This document shows positions 12,207 to 23,843 of a stretch of DNA of 64,000 nucleotides, piece after piece. Position numbers and translations under genes: made by a program. Within the stretch, counting starts at the first letter, position 1; each line of letters starts with the position of its first letter. Source of the DNA: Rhabditoides inermis (taxonomy: Eukaryota > Nematoda > Chromadorea > Rhabditida > Rhabditidae); assembly GCA_963966185.1 (NCBI GenBank), contig CAWZYM010000389.1, positions 345,729 to 409,728 on the forward strand, written 5' to 3'. Under the pieces are notes generated by a model that worked only from the letters and a program-made list of their open reading frames with translations, ran no database searches and was not told where the DNA came from.

Positions 12207-15081
12207 AGACTAAGGGTGCGTGTTCAGTTGTGAGGATGCGGACGCTGGTTCGGAGGCGTTGCTGGTGCTGGCTCACCTGCAGGACAGGCACATAGTGGAT
12301 GTGGACGCGGCCATCCACTCCCTCAAGCAGGCCGCCAGCCACGAATCTCCCGGCGGAGGCGCGTCCTCACCACAGCAACAAGTGAGCGCCGAGCTGCGTG
12401 TCGAGACCACACCTGACTCGAGACTTGTTGACTTCTCTTTTGTTTGAGTGGCGTGTGCTAGTGGCTCTCTTCCAACTCGCCAGTCGACAGCTCGGAGAAC
12501 TCGAGGCATACTGGTACGCGAATCTGTCATATGTCATAGGTTATATTACTTTGTATGATTCCAGTAAGTCGAGCGACTTTGCGACCAAGAAGGAGGCTGT
12601 GGCCACGTACAAGAAGAAGATGGAGGCCAAGTCGATGACGTGAGTGGAGAGAGAGGAGATGAGAGCATGGAAGACATTTCAGGATGGACGCGACGGTTCG
12701 ACATCGAACGATGGCCGAGTTGCGGTGTGAGAAGGGTGACATTGAGAGAACGGAGAAGCGACTGTCCGAGTGTGCTGTGATGACAGTGGAGACCGGGCTA
12801 CGGGCGCTCACCGTCTGCGCCGGACCACAACAGGCCACTGAGGTGGGGGAGAGAGGAGGAGATGAGAAAGATGATATGTTCAGGTGCTGTTCCCTCTGCT
12901 CGCCATTCTCTTCCGATACGACCACAATGGCCTGGTGGCTGATGAACTGAGGGTGAGGAAAGGAGAGGGGAAGGATAGTTTCAATGTATAAATTGCAGGC
13001 TCACACGAGGAGAATGCCGACTAGCATCTGGCTCTCGGCTGCCTCGCACATCACCTCCCAGCTCTTCTCCAGCAGTCTTCTATCCACACATTTGCAGACC
13101 GTGGGTGTATTGTCTCTTGTTTGCATTGTGACGAGTAGGCAGGCTATGATTGTCTCCGTTTCAGATGATGATCAAGCTGGTGTGCGACTTTCCCTACCAC
13201 GTGCTGCCGTGTCTGCTGCTGTATGATAGGAATCCGGTGAGTGAAGGTGAAACGTAGCAATGGTTTTGAATGTATCTTCAGAAGCACCGCGAGAATCTGA
13301 TGCGTGTGGTGAAAGGGGCGATCAGGGTTTCGGGTGTGGCCAAGTACGACAAGGCCAAGCACGAGAAGATAGTGCAGCTGATGATGGACGTGTATCGCAC
13401 CGTCTACCTGCCCTTTGCCACAGTCGACATGAACGATCGCGCTGTGTTCCGCGTCGAGAAGATCGGAGAAGGCAGGGAACAGCGAGGTTCGTATTTCGTT
13501 AATATTTTTTGTGTAATGGTCATTTTAGTTGTCCACCATATTCTGTCCACCTACCCCCTGATGAAGAGACAGGACCTCCGCGACCTGCCTCTTCCCACGG
13601 TCGAGCTCCCGGTAAGTATTGTGACAGTTTGATTACAGTGAGTAATCAATATAGATACCTTCACCTGGCGACTACTCTCTGGAGGGTGTTGTCTGCTGGT
13701 CCAAGGTATCTCCACAGGTGAAGCAGGCGGATGGACTCAGCAAGCCAAAGGTACGTGTTTTTTTTCTGGTTTTGTTTTCTAATGCGTTTCCCCCTAGGTG
13801 TTGGTGGTTCTGGGTTCGGATGGAGTGAAGCGTCGTCTGATCTGGAAGACGGAGGATGTGCGGCAAGATGCACTGGTGCAGCAGATGTTCACTCTGGTGG
13901 GTGGAGGGCGGAGGGAGGAAGGGGGAGACACGGGGGTGTTGCAGGTGAACACGGTGCTCACATCTGGCAGTGGGGGCAGGACGCGCCGCCCTCTGCGCAC
14001 CTACGTCGTCGTTCCCCTCGGCATGGAGAAGACAGACGCCAGCGGCATCATCGAGTGGTGCAGCGACACGCAGAGTCTCAGTCAGTACACGGGTTGTGTA
14101 ATTTTTGTAGCGAATGCCTTTTTTGGATAGTGTTTGGTGTGGAGTGAATTCATGGGTTCTGTACTGTAAAGTGGGGAACGCGGATAATGTATCTGTTTGA
14201 GAGGACATTCTGTGTGGCTCGGATCGGGTGAGCGGACTGCACCGCCAGATGCGCCCCATGGACATCACAGCTCTGCAGGGAATGAAGGTCTTTATGATTT
14301 CATGATCACTTTTTCTAACCGCTTCATTTCAGTATATGACAAAAATGAAATGTGAATTAGGCGCGAATGTCTTATTACTATATTGTTATCATATTAGCGT
14401 GTTATTTCAGGAGATGGGTGAGGCGAACCGCGAGAATCGAAACCAGGCAGAGGTGTTCAAAAGCATCTGCGAGAGACTGCAACCAGTGTTCAGGTGGGGA
14501 GGGGAAGTGAACGCCAGGGGCTTTGAAATATATGTGTTCTATTTTTTTTGTTTAGCCGGTTGAATCCGGGGTCCTCCTAGTCGAGAACAAGATAGGGTTC
14601 TTGGATTACGACGACGTCAGCAGAGGTAGTTGGGTTGGGTGGCGTCGGACGTCTTGAATTCCGTTCTTGAGTCCGTAGATGGTGCTGTGACGCCTTCTGG
14701 CTACCATGAGAGTGGATTGCCACACCACAGGGGCTTGGTGAATTTCGCAAGAATGGTTGACTCCGAGAGGGATCGAACCAGCGACCGTGAGATTGAGAGA
14801 CGAACGCTCTATCCACTGAGCCGCGCCCCCGGCCATTCAAATGAAACTTACTTATTAGTTTTTTGTATAGTAAATAGCAAAACATGTTGGTTGCAGGCAC
14901 TTCTTCTACCAGCGCTATCCGAGTGTGGGAGAGTATGCGGAGAAGCTGGAGAACTACCGGAGGAGTCTGGCAGAGTGGAGCATTGGTAGGGAGGGAGGGA
15001 GAGAGAGAGAGATTTGGTTGAACATATTTATCTCAAATCGTAATCCGTATTGGGGGGTTGGTGTGAGAGAAAGAGAAAGAG

Positions 15082-15122
<41 letters not shown>

Positions 15123-16461
15123 CTTACTATGACAGTTGGCTACGCGGTGGGTCTGGGCGATCGACACGCCAGCAACATCCTCTTCGAACCTGATACTGCC
15201 CGATTCGTACACATCGATCTCGGTACATGACCCTTTTAGGAGGTAGTTTTCTCGCTAACGAATACTGGACTGCTCCTTGTAGGCGAGGCCATGTTTGGTG
15301 GGATGGGGCAAAGAGAAGACGAGTGAGCAGTCATCGGTCACTGTGAACGAATGTCACAGCTGTTTCACAAGCAGTTTGGCCCGAATCTGCTGTTTGGCCA
15401 AAAAAACATGTTTTCTTGATTAAACATGGTCAATCGTGAGTGGCATAAACATGTTAACATGTTATGGGAGGATCATGAAGACACAGGGAGTGAGACATCA
15501 CTGCGTCACTGAACTTACGTATTTCTAAGTGCAAGGTAAAGTATAAAAGAAATCATTAGTTTGTCCCGTCATTAGGAACATTGAACACCTGACAAATTGA
15601 GAAACACACAAAAAGTGGTGGTAAATTTCTAAAGTGTTCATATACAAGATAATGACATATGCAGATAACGATGTTCTTGCAGCCTCCAAACGACTAGTGA
15701 TTTCTCTGAAGCGTCCGTATACGTGAAATGTAATTGCAAGAAGAGCAAATTCGGAAATGAAATCCATTGTTCTATGAAATATTACAATCAAATTTGAATT
15801 CGAATATTCCAACAATGAATAACCTATTAGCCACACTTCACTCTCACTCTCGAATTTGCAACACATTGTTGCACGCTTCATCGACTTTACGCTATGAATT
15901 ATTTTTCGAAACACATTTTGAACGTTTGTATCTAGTGTGATGTGTGCTGTTTGCAGGCATGATCCTGGAGCACAGTCGTCGAGTGCTGCCAGTGCCGGAG
16001 AGAGTGCCGTTCCGGATGACGAGGGATCTCGTCGACCCAATCCTTGCAGATGGGGTGCACGGAAAGCTCGCCGCGATCGCGACCGAGACGATGAAGAGAC
16101 TGCGAGAGAACCAGCAGGTGCTGCTCGGAGTGGCCAGTCTGCTGCTCCACCAGAGGATGAGCAACTACGTTGACGCCGACAACAACGCGGATGAGGTATG
16201 TGTGCTGGTGGTGGGGAGGACATGTTGTGTGTTGTGTTGCAGGGCAGTCCGTCTCTGATGTCTCGGAATGCGATGAGTCGACTGCGGGACAAGCTGTCTG
16301 GCAGGGACGCGTCAAGGACTGCGCAGACAGAGGCCACACAGGTAGGCAAGGCGTGCGACGGCGTGATGCATGTCTCTCTCTAGGTGCGTCGTCTGCTTTA
16401 CGAAGCGACCAACACGGGCAACCTGGCGAGCATTTTCCAGGGATGGATGGCCTTCCTCTGA
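4837..16461 (+). CDS. ATM: ATM-type PI3K-like protein kinase (Tel1/ATM)
   Basis: Nuclear DNA-damage checkpoint kinase that phosphorylates Ser/Thr-Gln sites after double-strand breaks. More than forty short exons encode roughly 2,400-2,600 residues: a long N-terminal helical solenoid, a FAT-like middle, the kinase domain (about 13.2-16.2 kb) and a C-terminal FATC. The kinase shows VLVVLGSDGVKRRL, the ATM-style VRQDALVQQMF, VVVPLG...GIIEWCSDTQSL, the catalytic loop GLGDRHASNIL (DRH at 15159-15167), the metal-binding HIDLG (15210-15222 plus next exon) and VPFRMTRDLVDPI. FATC ends LASIFQGWMAFL, then TGA. RQDA...QQ and the EWC block favour ATM over ATR or SMG1. Start chosen at the first ATG (MSQLQQDAACRR) after a splice acceptor. 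Introns host two tRNA genes, a SINE and GA repeats. Family call is strong; the N-terminal exon set is by frame only. Confidence 0.9.
10477..10560 (+). tRNA. tRNA-Leu(CAG), inside an ATM intron, sense strand
   Basis: An 84-nt cloverleaf with a long variable arm. The acceptor GTCATTC pairs with GGATGAC (one G-T pair), followed by discriminator A. The D-arm is GGCCGAGTGGTCTAAGG, the anticodon stem CTGCG/CGCAG encloses TTCAGGT with anticodon CAG at 10511-10513, the variable arm is a TCCTC...GAGG hairpin, and the T-arm GCAGGTTCGAATCCTGC is perfect. No intron. It lies inside the ATM intron 10463-10664, transcribed in the same direction as ATM. Confidence 0.95.
11840..11911 (-). tRNA. tRNA-Thr(AGT), inside an ATM intron, antisense
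   Basis: A 72-nt cloverleaf on the minus strand. Acceptor GCCTCAT pairs perfectly with ATGAGGC, discriminator A. The D-arm is GGCTCAGTGGCAGAGC, the anticodon stem TCTGT/ACAGA holds loop CTAGTAA (anticodon AGT, Thr), and the T-arm GCTGGTTCGATTCCAGC is intact with a consensus B box. It sits in the ATM intron 11823-11988, against the direction of ATM transcription. Confidence 0.95.
12154..12203. repeat. (GA)n microsatellite in an ATM intron
   Basis: About 48 bases of uninterrupted GA dinucleotides, forming most of a short ATM intron that starts after the exon ending in LRQLAGR. Confidence 0.97.
14541..14834 (-). mobile_element. tRNA-derived SINE in an ATM intron
   Basis: Read on the minus strand, it starts GGCCGGGGGC, then a degenerate tRNA-like head with an A-box-like GGCTCAGTGGATAGAGC and a consensus B box GGTTCGATCCC. 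The acceptor, anticodon and T stems do not pair properly, so it is not a functional tRNA. About 200 nt of unrelated body follow, ending in CCCCGGATTCAACCGG and an A-rich tail (14541-14554, AAACAAAAAAAAT-like). Head, body and A-rich tail are the layout of a tRNA-derived short retroposon. I found no convincing target-site duplication. It lies in the ATM intron 14494-14896, antisense to the gene; no second copy was spotted in the window. Confidence 0.7.
15066..15120. repeat. GA-rich purine run in an ATM intron
   Basis: An AG/AAAG run passing into pure GA (15087-15120) in the intron before the catalytic-loop exon that encodes VGYAVGLGDRH. Confidence 0.95.
15283..15322 (+). other. Candidate frameshifting cassette exon in ATM
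   Basis: Inside the 734-nt intron 15223-15956 lies a 40-nt segment with an acceptor (CTCCTTGTAG) and a strong donor (GTGAGC). It joins in frame to the preceding exon (HIDLG then EAMFGGMGQRED), but 40 nt is not a multiple of three, so using it shifts the essential VPFRMTRD exon out of frame. Skipping it (15222 to 15957) gives the conserved family sequence. It may be a poison exon or only chance splice signals. Confidence 0.3.
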
Positions 16462-17423
16462 TCCTCACAATTGTTTGCTTTATGAGTTTAGTTTCGATTT
16501 TCACTTAGTTGCAATTGTTTTCTCTCTTTTACGATGGGTCTCCCATAATCTTTGCTCACTACCTCGAATTCCTGTTTTGAGATCTCCCTCAAATGTATTT
16601 TCTGTGAATATCAGTTTGTCTATGTTTTATTTTGTTATGAATGATTGTTACCGACAGTGTGCAGTGAGGTGTTTGATCCGGGGTCACTCTCCCATCCTTG
16701 TCTCCAGAGGTTTCCATTCGAACGTCACCCCCGTGCGTTCTATTTCATGCGGATATTTTTGGGTTTCGCTAGCAATGATGAATGGCACTGGATGTCGGGT
16801 GTAGGTGGGAGCATGTGATTCTATTTTAAACTATTCAAAAGTCTTTCACTCTTTCTCCGCAGTAGGAAGTAGAAAAGCTGAGCCGACGGCTCACAAGTAT
16901 CGGAAAACATGCGAATTCCACCCCCATAATTGGGTTATTTGTGTGTTCGCTCTCGAATTTCGAAGCCCCGATTGAATTTCGTTGCCCCCGAATCGCAGTT
17001 TGTCTTTGAACTAATGGATTACTGGATTTCTGTCGGCTCGCCGCTGTTTCTTTGTCTGTTTCGAATTGTGGATCCAAGTTCACGTTGTCTCCAAACAGCG
17101 AGGGCTAGAAGCGTAGTAGTTTATTAGTGATGCCTCGACTCTCGGAATATATACAGTGGAAGGTGGTGAGTGGTGACTAGCAGAGAAGCTGAATATGTGA
17201 GTCAAAACATCAAACAACAAAGTTCTGGAGGGTGAACTGCTGAGAGAAGAAAGGAGAAGAAGACCACGGGTGATAAAGATAGTGATACAATGTATAATAC
17301 AAGCAATCGAACCGGAACGTTGTAAAGTTGCCACACAGCGGATAGAAAGGGTATTATTAAAGTGCACAGCTACGAAGAAGGGTGCATTCCACCTATGAGC
17401 GCATGCTATACCTACGCATTCCC
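16462..17423. other. Intergenic region between convergent genes
   Basis: Space between the ATM stop and the stop of the small secreted-protein gene on the other strand. It should contain both 3' UTRs. No coding exon, RNA gene or repeat stands out. Confidence 0.6.
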
Positions 17424-19084
17424 TCAGTTGGCTGTCTGCTCCTCGAGGTCCTTCAGAATCCGCAGCCGCTTGATGGCCACGTCGTTGAAGTACTTGTCGA
17501 AGTCGTCGGCTGCGTCGGCGTAGTGGTCAGCGAGGGAGAAGACGAGTCGCGGCTCCGGCTTTTCCACTGAAACAAAAATGGGAATCAAACTGAGTGAGAC
17601 GAGCTGACAAATGTGTTCCTCACCTTCCCGTTTTCCCCTCCTCTGTGCCTCGAATTGATCGTTTGCCTGTTGGAACTGCACGAATCGGTCAGACGGAAGC
17701 ACCTCCTTCAGATAGCTGCAATGCAGGTGTAACACTCTGCCAGTTGTCTCTGTAGACGGAGAAAGTATTGTTCTTTGCTCACCTGTTCATGTGTTTCTTG
17801 ACAGTAGGCTCATCGGCGCCGTTATTCCTCGCCTCAGTCACCAACACATGCAGCGTCTCCTGAAACACACCAGCTATTCCCCCTCCTCACACAATACACA
17901 TACACAATGTCAAACATCAAATGCTCAAGAGGCGCACGCAGGGGCAATTTTCGAAAGCGACCAATAACCTCGTGGCAGACATGAGAGTGTATTTCGAGGG
18001 TGTTCACCGCGTATTCTCACCTGCTGGTCCTGTGAGAGGAAGGTGGCGAGTGGAGACATGGGACAGCCACGAGAGACGCCCATAGGCACACCAAAAGGAG
18101 TCTGGTAGGACATGGACAGGAGCTGGAATGAGTGGAATGGAAGGGGTCAGTGAGAGGCACTCCTTATAAAGGAACAAAGAGGATGTGAAAGGCGAGACGC
18201 TGCATTTGCAGGCGAAGCGTGAAGATGTGAGGGTGTGGGAGAGGAGGAGGAGGAGGAGACGAAGGCAGAGAATGGGAGGGTCGGGTTGAATCCACTCCGC
18301 ATGCGCGAATTCACAGCCGCCACCACACAGCACATTATTCACGGAACAAAAAAGAGGATTCGGAGAGGGTGGAGGGAGGGACAGGAGATGGGGAGATAGC
18401 AGATGAGGACGAAAACAGGGAGTGGGCAAGAGGGGAGGGCGGGCGGAAAACGGCAATCGGGCTACGCCTTTCAACACACACACACACACACACACACACT
18501 CTTTCAAACACACCGACATACGAACAAGCTACATGCGAGAAGTGGAGAGGAGAAGGAGAAAATAACCAAAATAACACAAGGGGGGATAATGGAGGATGGT
18601 GGAAGCGGATGTTATATAGGAAGGGCAGTCGCATGTACCGGGACCAGTGGGGAATTGGCGAGAGCGAGGCGAGAGAGCGGGCGAATGCGAGAGTGGCAGA
18701 CACTAGCCACAAACATATCAGTCAAATGGAGGAGCGCGCGTTGTTTTGAGAAGACGAGTGCGAGTACACTCTTCTTTCCATTCGCGTCACGTTCTTTCAC
18801 TCTCGGCAGTGAGTGAGAGTGGAGAGTGAGTGGAGTGAGTTACTGTGTGCTTGTCTCTCCAATCCGCCTTCTACGTATACCGATCATTCACACAAAGAAC
18901 ACCAAAGGACATGATAACATGAACTATCTTCCCTACCACCAACAACGTGCCATTTTGACATGCATCTGTTTTTGGAACTAGTTCGTGTACTAGGTCTGTT
19001 TAAAAAAGAATTGGAATAGATTACCTGTTCTCCCGGAGTGACAATGTTAGCAGCAGCGAGAGGGAGAAGGAGAAGGAGCAGCAT
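17424..19084 (-). CDS. Small secreted protein, about 157 residues
   Basis: Five exons in consistent phase: signal-peptide exon with ATG at 19082-19084 (MLLLLLLPLAAANIVTPGEQ), then an exon around 18015-18120 (Pro/Gly-rich, ending PLATFLSQDQQ), one around 17797-17860 (ETLHVLVTEARNNGADEPTV), one around 17633-17715 (YLKEVLPSDRFVQFQQANDQ) and a last exon 17424-17566 ending ILKDLEEQTAN. After the leader the protein is largely helical and charged. The first intron is about 0.9 kb and contains an AC repeat. The pattern of a short secreted helical domain with a PLATFL motif loosely recalls the nematode SXP/RAL-2 (DUF148) family, but I cannot assert that without a profile search. Function unknown. Confidence 0.72.
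18472..18499. repeat. (AC)n microsatellite
   Basis: About 28 bases of AC dinucleotide in the first intron of the small secreted-protein gene. Confidence 0.95.
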
Positions 19085-19448
19085 GGTGTGTAGAGAAGAC
19101 AGTGAGTGATCGAGTGAGAGCGAGTCGCCGCGCAAACTCTCACTGTCCTCTTTGTGTCTCATCTCAAGCTCCCCAAGCTCCTTTTGAGTTTAGTGCAAAC
19201 ACTACGTGAACCATTCCCTAATACGACCATCGTGATCGCAGCATTTCTCCCAGAAAAACGAGAGAACACGAACACTAACTCACAGCATCTTCAAAACAGA
19301 TTTATATTTGATCCCGGATCATCTTATTATTGCCGTCATCACAATATTTACAAATACCGCATGTGTCAGTGAGCTTACACCGGATATAGTAGCATAATAT
19401 AACTGAATATGGATACCCGCTATGATTGAGTGCTGGGGGACGTTCTAT

Positions 19449-20402
19449 CTAGGCTTGCTGGACGATGATAGTGGGCACATCGTGTGGTGAGGATGCGAGG
19501 AAGGGAAGTGGAGGGTCTCCCATCGACTCGGAACGATGTCTTCCCGGCGTACGCAGCAGACGCTCGAACTCCCACTGAAACAATGTAATTAGAATCTCGA
19601 AAAAACGAGTTCGAAAGTGCATATATGAGCAAAAAAGTAATTGAAATGCTTCACGCGCTGTTTGATCGCCGAGTGAGGGGCTGATCCCACAATCCGCGTG
19701 TTCAAACAAGACCCGGGCTATGTTCGGCTCAAGGAAAATAGACATAAGAACAGACATTAGAAAAACTGTCCAATCAAGTGGAGACATAAGAATACCATGT
19801 AAAAATGTAATGTCTACGTGAACGCCCAATTATACTATAAACAAACGAGAAAACAAATGCTTTGGTGGTTTGTGATTGACGTACCTTTCTAGTGACGATG
19901 TCGATGCTGACTGGCGGGAGGGAGTACTTGGGATGGAGATAGTCATTGAGGGACGCGGGCGTGGGCATCGAGTGTTTCTTGTGCTTGGCTCGCGAGCGTT
20001 CCCACTTGCGCTCCCGCTCCTCCCTCTTCTTGTCCTTCCAGTAGATGTGCGGCAGCTGATCCAGCGATGTACTGCAAACGACAGGGTAGAAGACAGGCAG
20101 CAAATGAACTAACAGGAGTGAGTGGAGATAGTCTCACCTTGACGAGACAGAATCTATTTCGACGAACTTTGTGTTTCTGCGAGGAGATCGCACCGAACTG
20201 AACGGGATTTCCTTGCGAGGATGGCACCTAGAAGAAAACGGTAAGTTTCAACTGTCAAAATCCAACATACAAACCTAGTAGGGATCAGTGTGCACCATCC
20301 CATGAAGAATGCGATGAGGAGAATGGTATAGGCGAAGAGAATCGCGATAGTTATGTAGAGAAGCATCGGCGAGGCATGAGAACACGGCTGAAAGAAAGAC
20401 AT
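19449..20402 (-). CDS. Single-pass membrane protein of unknown function
   Basis: Four phase-consistent exons, roughly 170 residues, from ATG 20400-20402 to TAG 19449-19451. The N-terminus MSFFQPCSHASPMLLY leads into one hydrophobic segment (about residues 13-35, including ITIAILFAYTILLIAFFMGW), followed by a basic patch (CHPRKEIPFSSVRSPRRN) and a long charged, probably cytoplasmic tail (DKKREERERKWERSRAKHKK). The C-terminus is PHDVPTIIVQQA. With no cleavable leader and positive charge after the segment, a signal-anchor with the C-terminus inside the cell is likely. A later in-frame ATG at 20364-20366 (MLLYIT) is an alternative start. I do not recognise the family. Confidence 0.65.
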
Positions 20403-23400
20403 CACCACACTGCGAGCAGAAAAGAAGAAGAACCGCGCACAGCAATTATACACATGGTCAGAAATTAACAATAACAACAGGTATGTGGAACGTATGCATG
20501 TTTCGTCTGTTTCGCGAGGTATGTTTCGCGGAGGAAACGATCAGCCATCCATCAGAAGAAACAGTGTGTGGTGGCGAGGGTAGCAATTAGAGAGGGAGTG
20601 GACACAGTGAGATGAAGGAGAGCAGGAGATCCCCGGAAGAAGAAGACCATATACGTGGAATGGGATAATTCAGACTACACTTTACATTCACAAGCGACAT
20701 GATCTGATGTATTGCGACACTTATCAACTGTCTCTTATTTACTCCCGTTCTAATAAACAGACAGGATTGACAGATCCGCTTTAGAGATTTTAGATTTCAT
20801 TGTCTTGGATTACTCTACATTAGCCGGATAAAGGATGGATTGTGATGCAGTCGGTGGATTGAGAAGAGGAAAAGGAAAACCGTAGCCGTACGGAAAACTT
20901 GCAGCAATGAAAACGTTACGGTGAGCGTGTGAGTGTGAAGACTACTACAACCCACCCGATTTCCGGATGATTCAGACAGGGAAGACATGTATGGGATAAA
21001 ATGTAAACACCACGTAGTAGGGATTAGAGAAAAGGGATACATCGGGAATCATCCGGGAACTAAAAAAATACACTCGCTCGCACACTAATTCCCGATTTCT
21101 TTGCGCCACGAAACGAAACAGATGTGAGCGGTCGCCATATGTGAGAGCGAGGCGAGAGATGGCACCTCCTGGCATTAGAAGAAGCACACTAGACACATTT
21201 GCATATAGAGGGTGGGGGAGGAGGGAAAGGCGGAAGAAGGGGGAATGGAAGACGCGCGAGGTGACCCCACGAGGCAATCGGACCGGGCGTAGGGATTACA
21301 CAGGCAGCAATGAGGATTAGAGGAGCAGAATGACATGGGAGCACATGGTACAAGGGAGGGGAAGAGGAAGGGAAACCGAATGCCACCCCGATTGAGGGCA
21401 CCCGGAAGGCAGCCTGCCCCCGCGCAGCCAAAGAGCAATCCAGGCAATGAACACGATCAGATTACGATGAGAGAACAAGGGAGGGGGAGAGAGGGGGGAA
21501 AGCTGACGAGGTACGATTGTAAGACGTGCAAGAACGGGATACAAATAGCGTGTGCAGCTGCAAGTGAGAGGCGATGGGCAGATCGCAGACCTTCTTCTCC
21601 CACTCACACACATTCATCTCCCAATCTGCGTCAGAGCGAGAGAGACTGAGCAGATCGGGGAGGGGGCAGACAGAGGGGCAGAGGGAGAGTGGAAGAGGAA
21701 AGCGAGGATGGGAGGAGGTGAGCGACACACAAACGGGATCATCGGCACACACTGATTTATAGAGAAGCGAAAGCACTATGATTCACTAAGGATGATCAAG
21801 AGGTTCTAGAATCATCCACGTTTCTATTTTTCTAGCAAAGAATGAGGAAAGATAATGCACACGCTTTCAAAGTTCATGGAAACCTCGCGGGAAACGTAGT
21901 GATGTGTGATGCTTTGAGGCACTATAGGAAACTGTCGCCGTTTAGTTGAAGAGTGATAAGTGAGCAGTCATTACGAGGAGAACAGTCAGTGCTATGAAAC
22001 GGAAGGACAGCACATAACATGCAAACGTATAACTCTCCTTGTCTCGAACATATAAATTTAACGAGCAATAAAGAGAGGAGAAATGACCGGGGAAGCAAAC
22101 GTGCAGACGGATCGCATTCAAGTAACTGGTAGGGTGTTTACAGGTGGTTAGAATCAGTAGAGGGATATTGGTTGAGGAATAGTAGGTGGGTTGGAACACT
22201 GGGATGAAAGAAGTGAAAGGAGAGTCGCGTGGTTTACACCACTCATCATCAAAGATCGGTCCGATCGCACTTGTCACCCGAAGAAAGAGAGGAGGCGAAC
22301 AGCGAAGGAGAGACAAAAACACATCCACTTATCACCTTTCATGTGTTGTTATTGCATATTGCGAAAGGGGGAAAATCTCACGTTATCATTTGCACACAAA
22401 ATATACAACATTCCCGTTTAAAGTATAAAACTATTGCAGATTAATGTTCTCTACACCATTAGATTTTGCTATTGAAAGAAGAGCGCTAAATAACAAATAA
22501 TTATGCAATAATCTATATTCGGTTGATGACGACAAGCAATAGTAAGAGAGTGAGTGGAGAGAATCCAAGGAGACTGAATCACTAATCGAACATACGGACC
22601 GAAATGGCTGCACTAAAATAGACTAGGAACTTCTTTGCCTCGTTTTTGTGCTGTAACCGACACCTCGAGAAACATAATAGTCTGGAGGGAGCGTCTGAGA
22701 GAGGCGTCTCACGGTCTGCACCCTCCGAGATAGACGCACTCTCTCATACGATTAGACATACTCATCAATATTCATAATTGCAATTAATACATATCAGCTG
22801 TTTTGGCGGAGCGGTGAAGTGGCGGGAGTGGCGGGATGTGTGCATGAGTCGTCTCCGTCGCCTATACGATTACACACTCTGCACACTCTGCACCCCACAG
22901 CACTATGCACAAGTGCAGGCAGAGCGAATGTGATGGGAGACCATTAATGTATGATGTTAGATGAAGTGAGGACACTGGGGAGACATACACCAAACTGCCA
23001 ACAAGTTGAGAAGTGAAATAAAATACGGTCATTCTGGTGGTGGGCGCATACACATACCTCCAGGCACACACTTCCGAATTATTCACTCACATGCAATCGG
23101 GGAATATTGAGCTAGGTGTGAGCTGGAATTGCATTGCAAATGAGAAATACGGTGTGCATTCGAAAATGACACATGAACACGAACTTTGAGTTTACAGGTG
23201 TTTGTTACAACTGCGTAAGTGAGAACAGTTGTAACGGTATCCGAGTTATTCATGAGAACATTCCCAGAGAACAAGTGTGAACTGAAAATGAGCTGAAGTG
23301 TGGGAGGAGTTGTTCTATTCGCACGAATGATGTCAGGTAAATGATGTCTTTTTGAATCCAAGTCTTGCGACTTGTTAGAGATGAAATGATGGGATACACA

Positions 23401-23843
23401 TGAATGCGCAATTCGCTTTCTTCTTGAACTCACATGCATACAGTATTCTCAACATAAAACAATCACCAACAAAGTTTTTAGTTGTGTGAAAATCATGATT
23501 CACATTTGCGATGGACCTTTAATCTCACGACGTTCCTTTTCTTTTTTCTCATCGTATACCATTCTGTCTGTTCTCGTATTTCTTTTGTCGGCATGACCCG
23601 AGTGCCTTTCGTACATATACTCATTCCCACTCGCCCTCTCACCTCGCCTCGCACTCTCACCTGCTCTGTGCGTTCCTGTCTCTCTCCACTCGCGCACTCC
23701 CTCGCTCAGTATGCAAATGGCGCGTTCTCGCTTGAGGCATTCATAGATGGCCCGCAGGTTGACCTCCACTATCATAATTACTCACGCCGAGTAGCCGTAT
23801 CTCCTTTCTCTCTTTTTTCACGTCTGGACTGAGACTTTTTCAG
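20403..23843. other. Intergenic region, 3.4 kb, no gene seen
   Basis: Lies between divergent starts (membrane protein on the minus strand, PAR-6 on the plus strand). It contains GA-rich runs (for example 21470-21720), a possible stem around 22685-22745 and AT-rich stretches. The open frames are low-complexity or lack splice-supported continuations. Two octamer-like ATGCAAAT sites occur at 21197-21204 and 23711-23718. Nothing else can be supported. Confidence 0.55.

Noticed and set aside
22685..22745. Possible long hairpin from GAGAGAG...CTCTCTC with AGACGC/GCGTCT
   Set aside because: Imperfect stem made largely of simple GA/CT sequence; no terminator or RNA role is supported.
23482..23832. 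116-codon open frame upstream of PAR-6
   Set aside because: Does not start with ATG-supported coding context, no domain, no splice continuity with PAR-6; probably chance.
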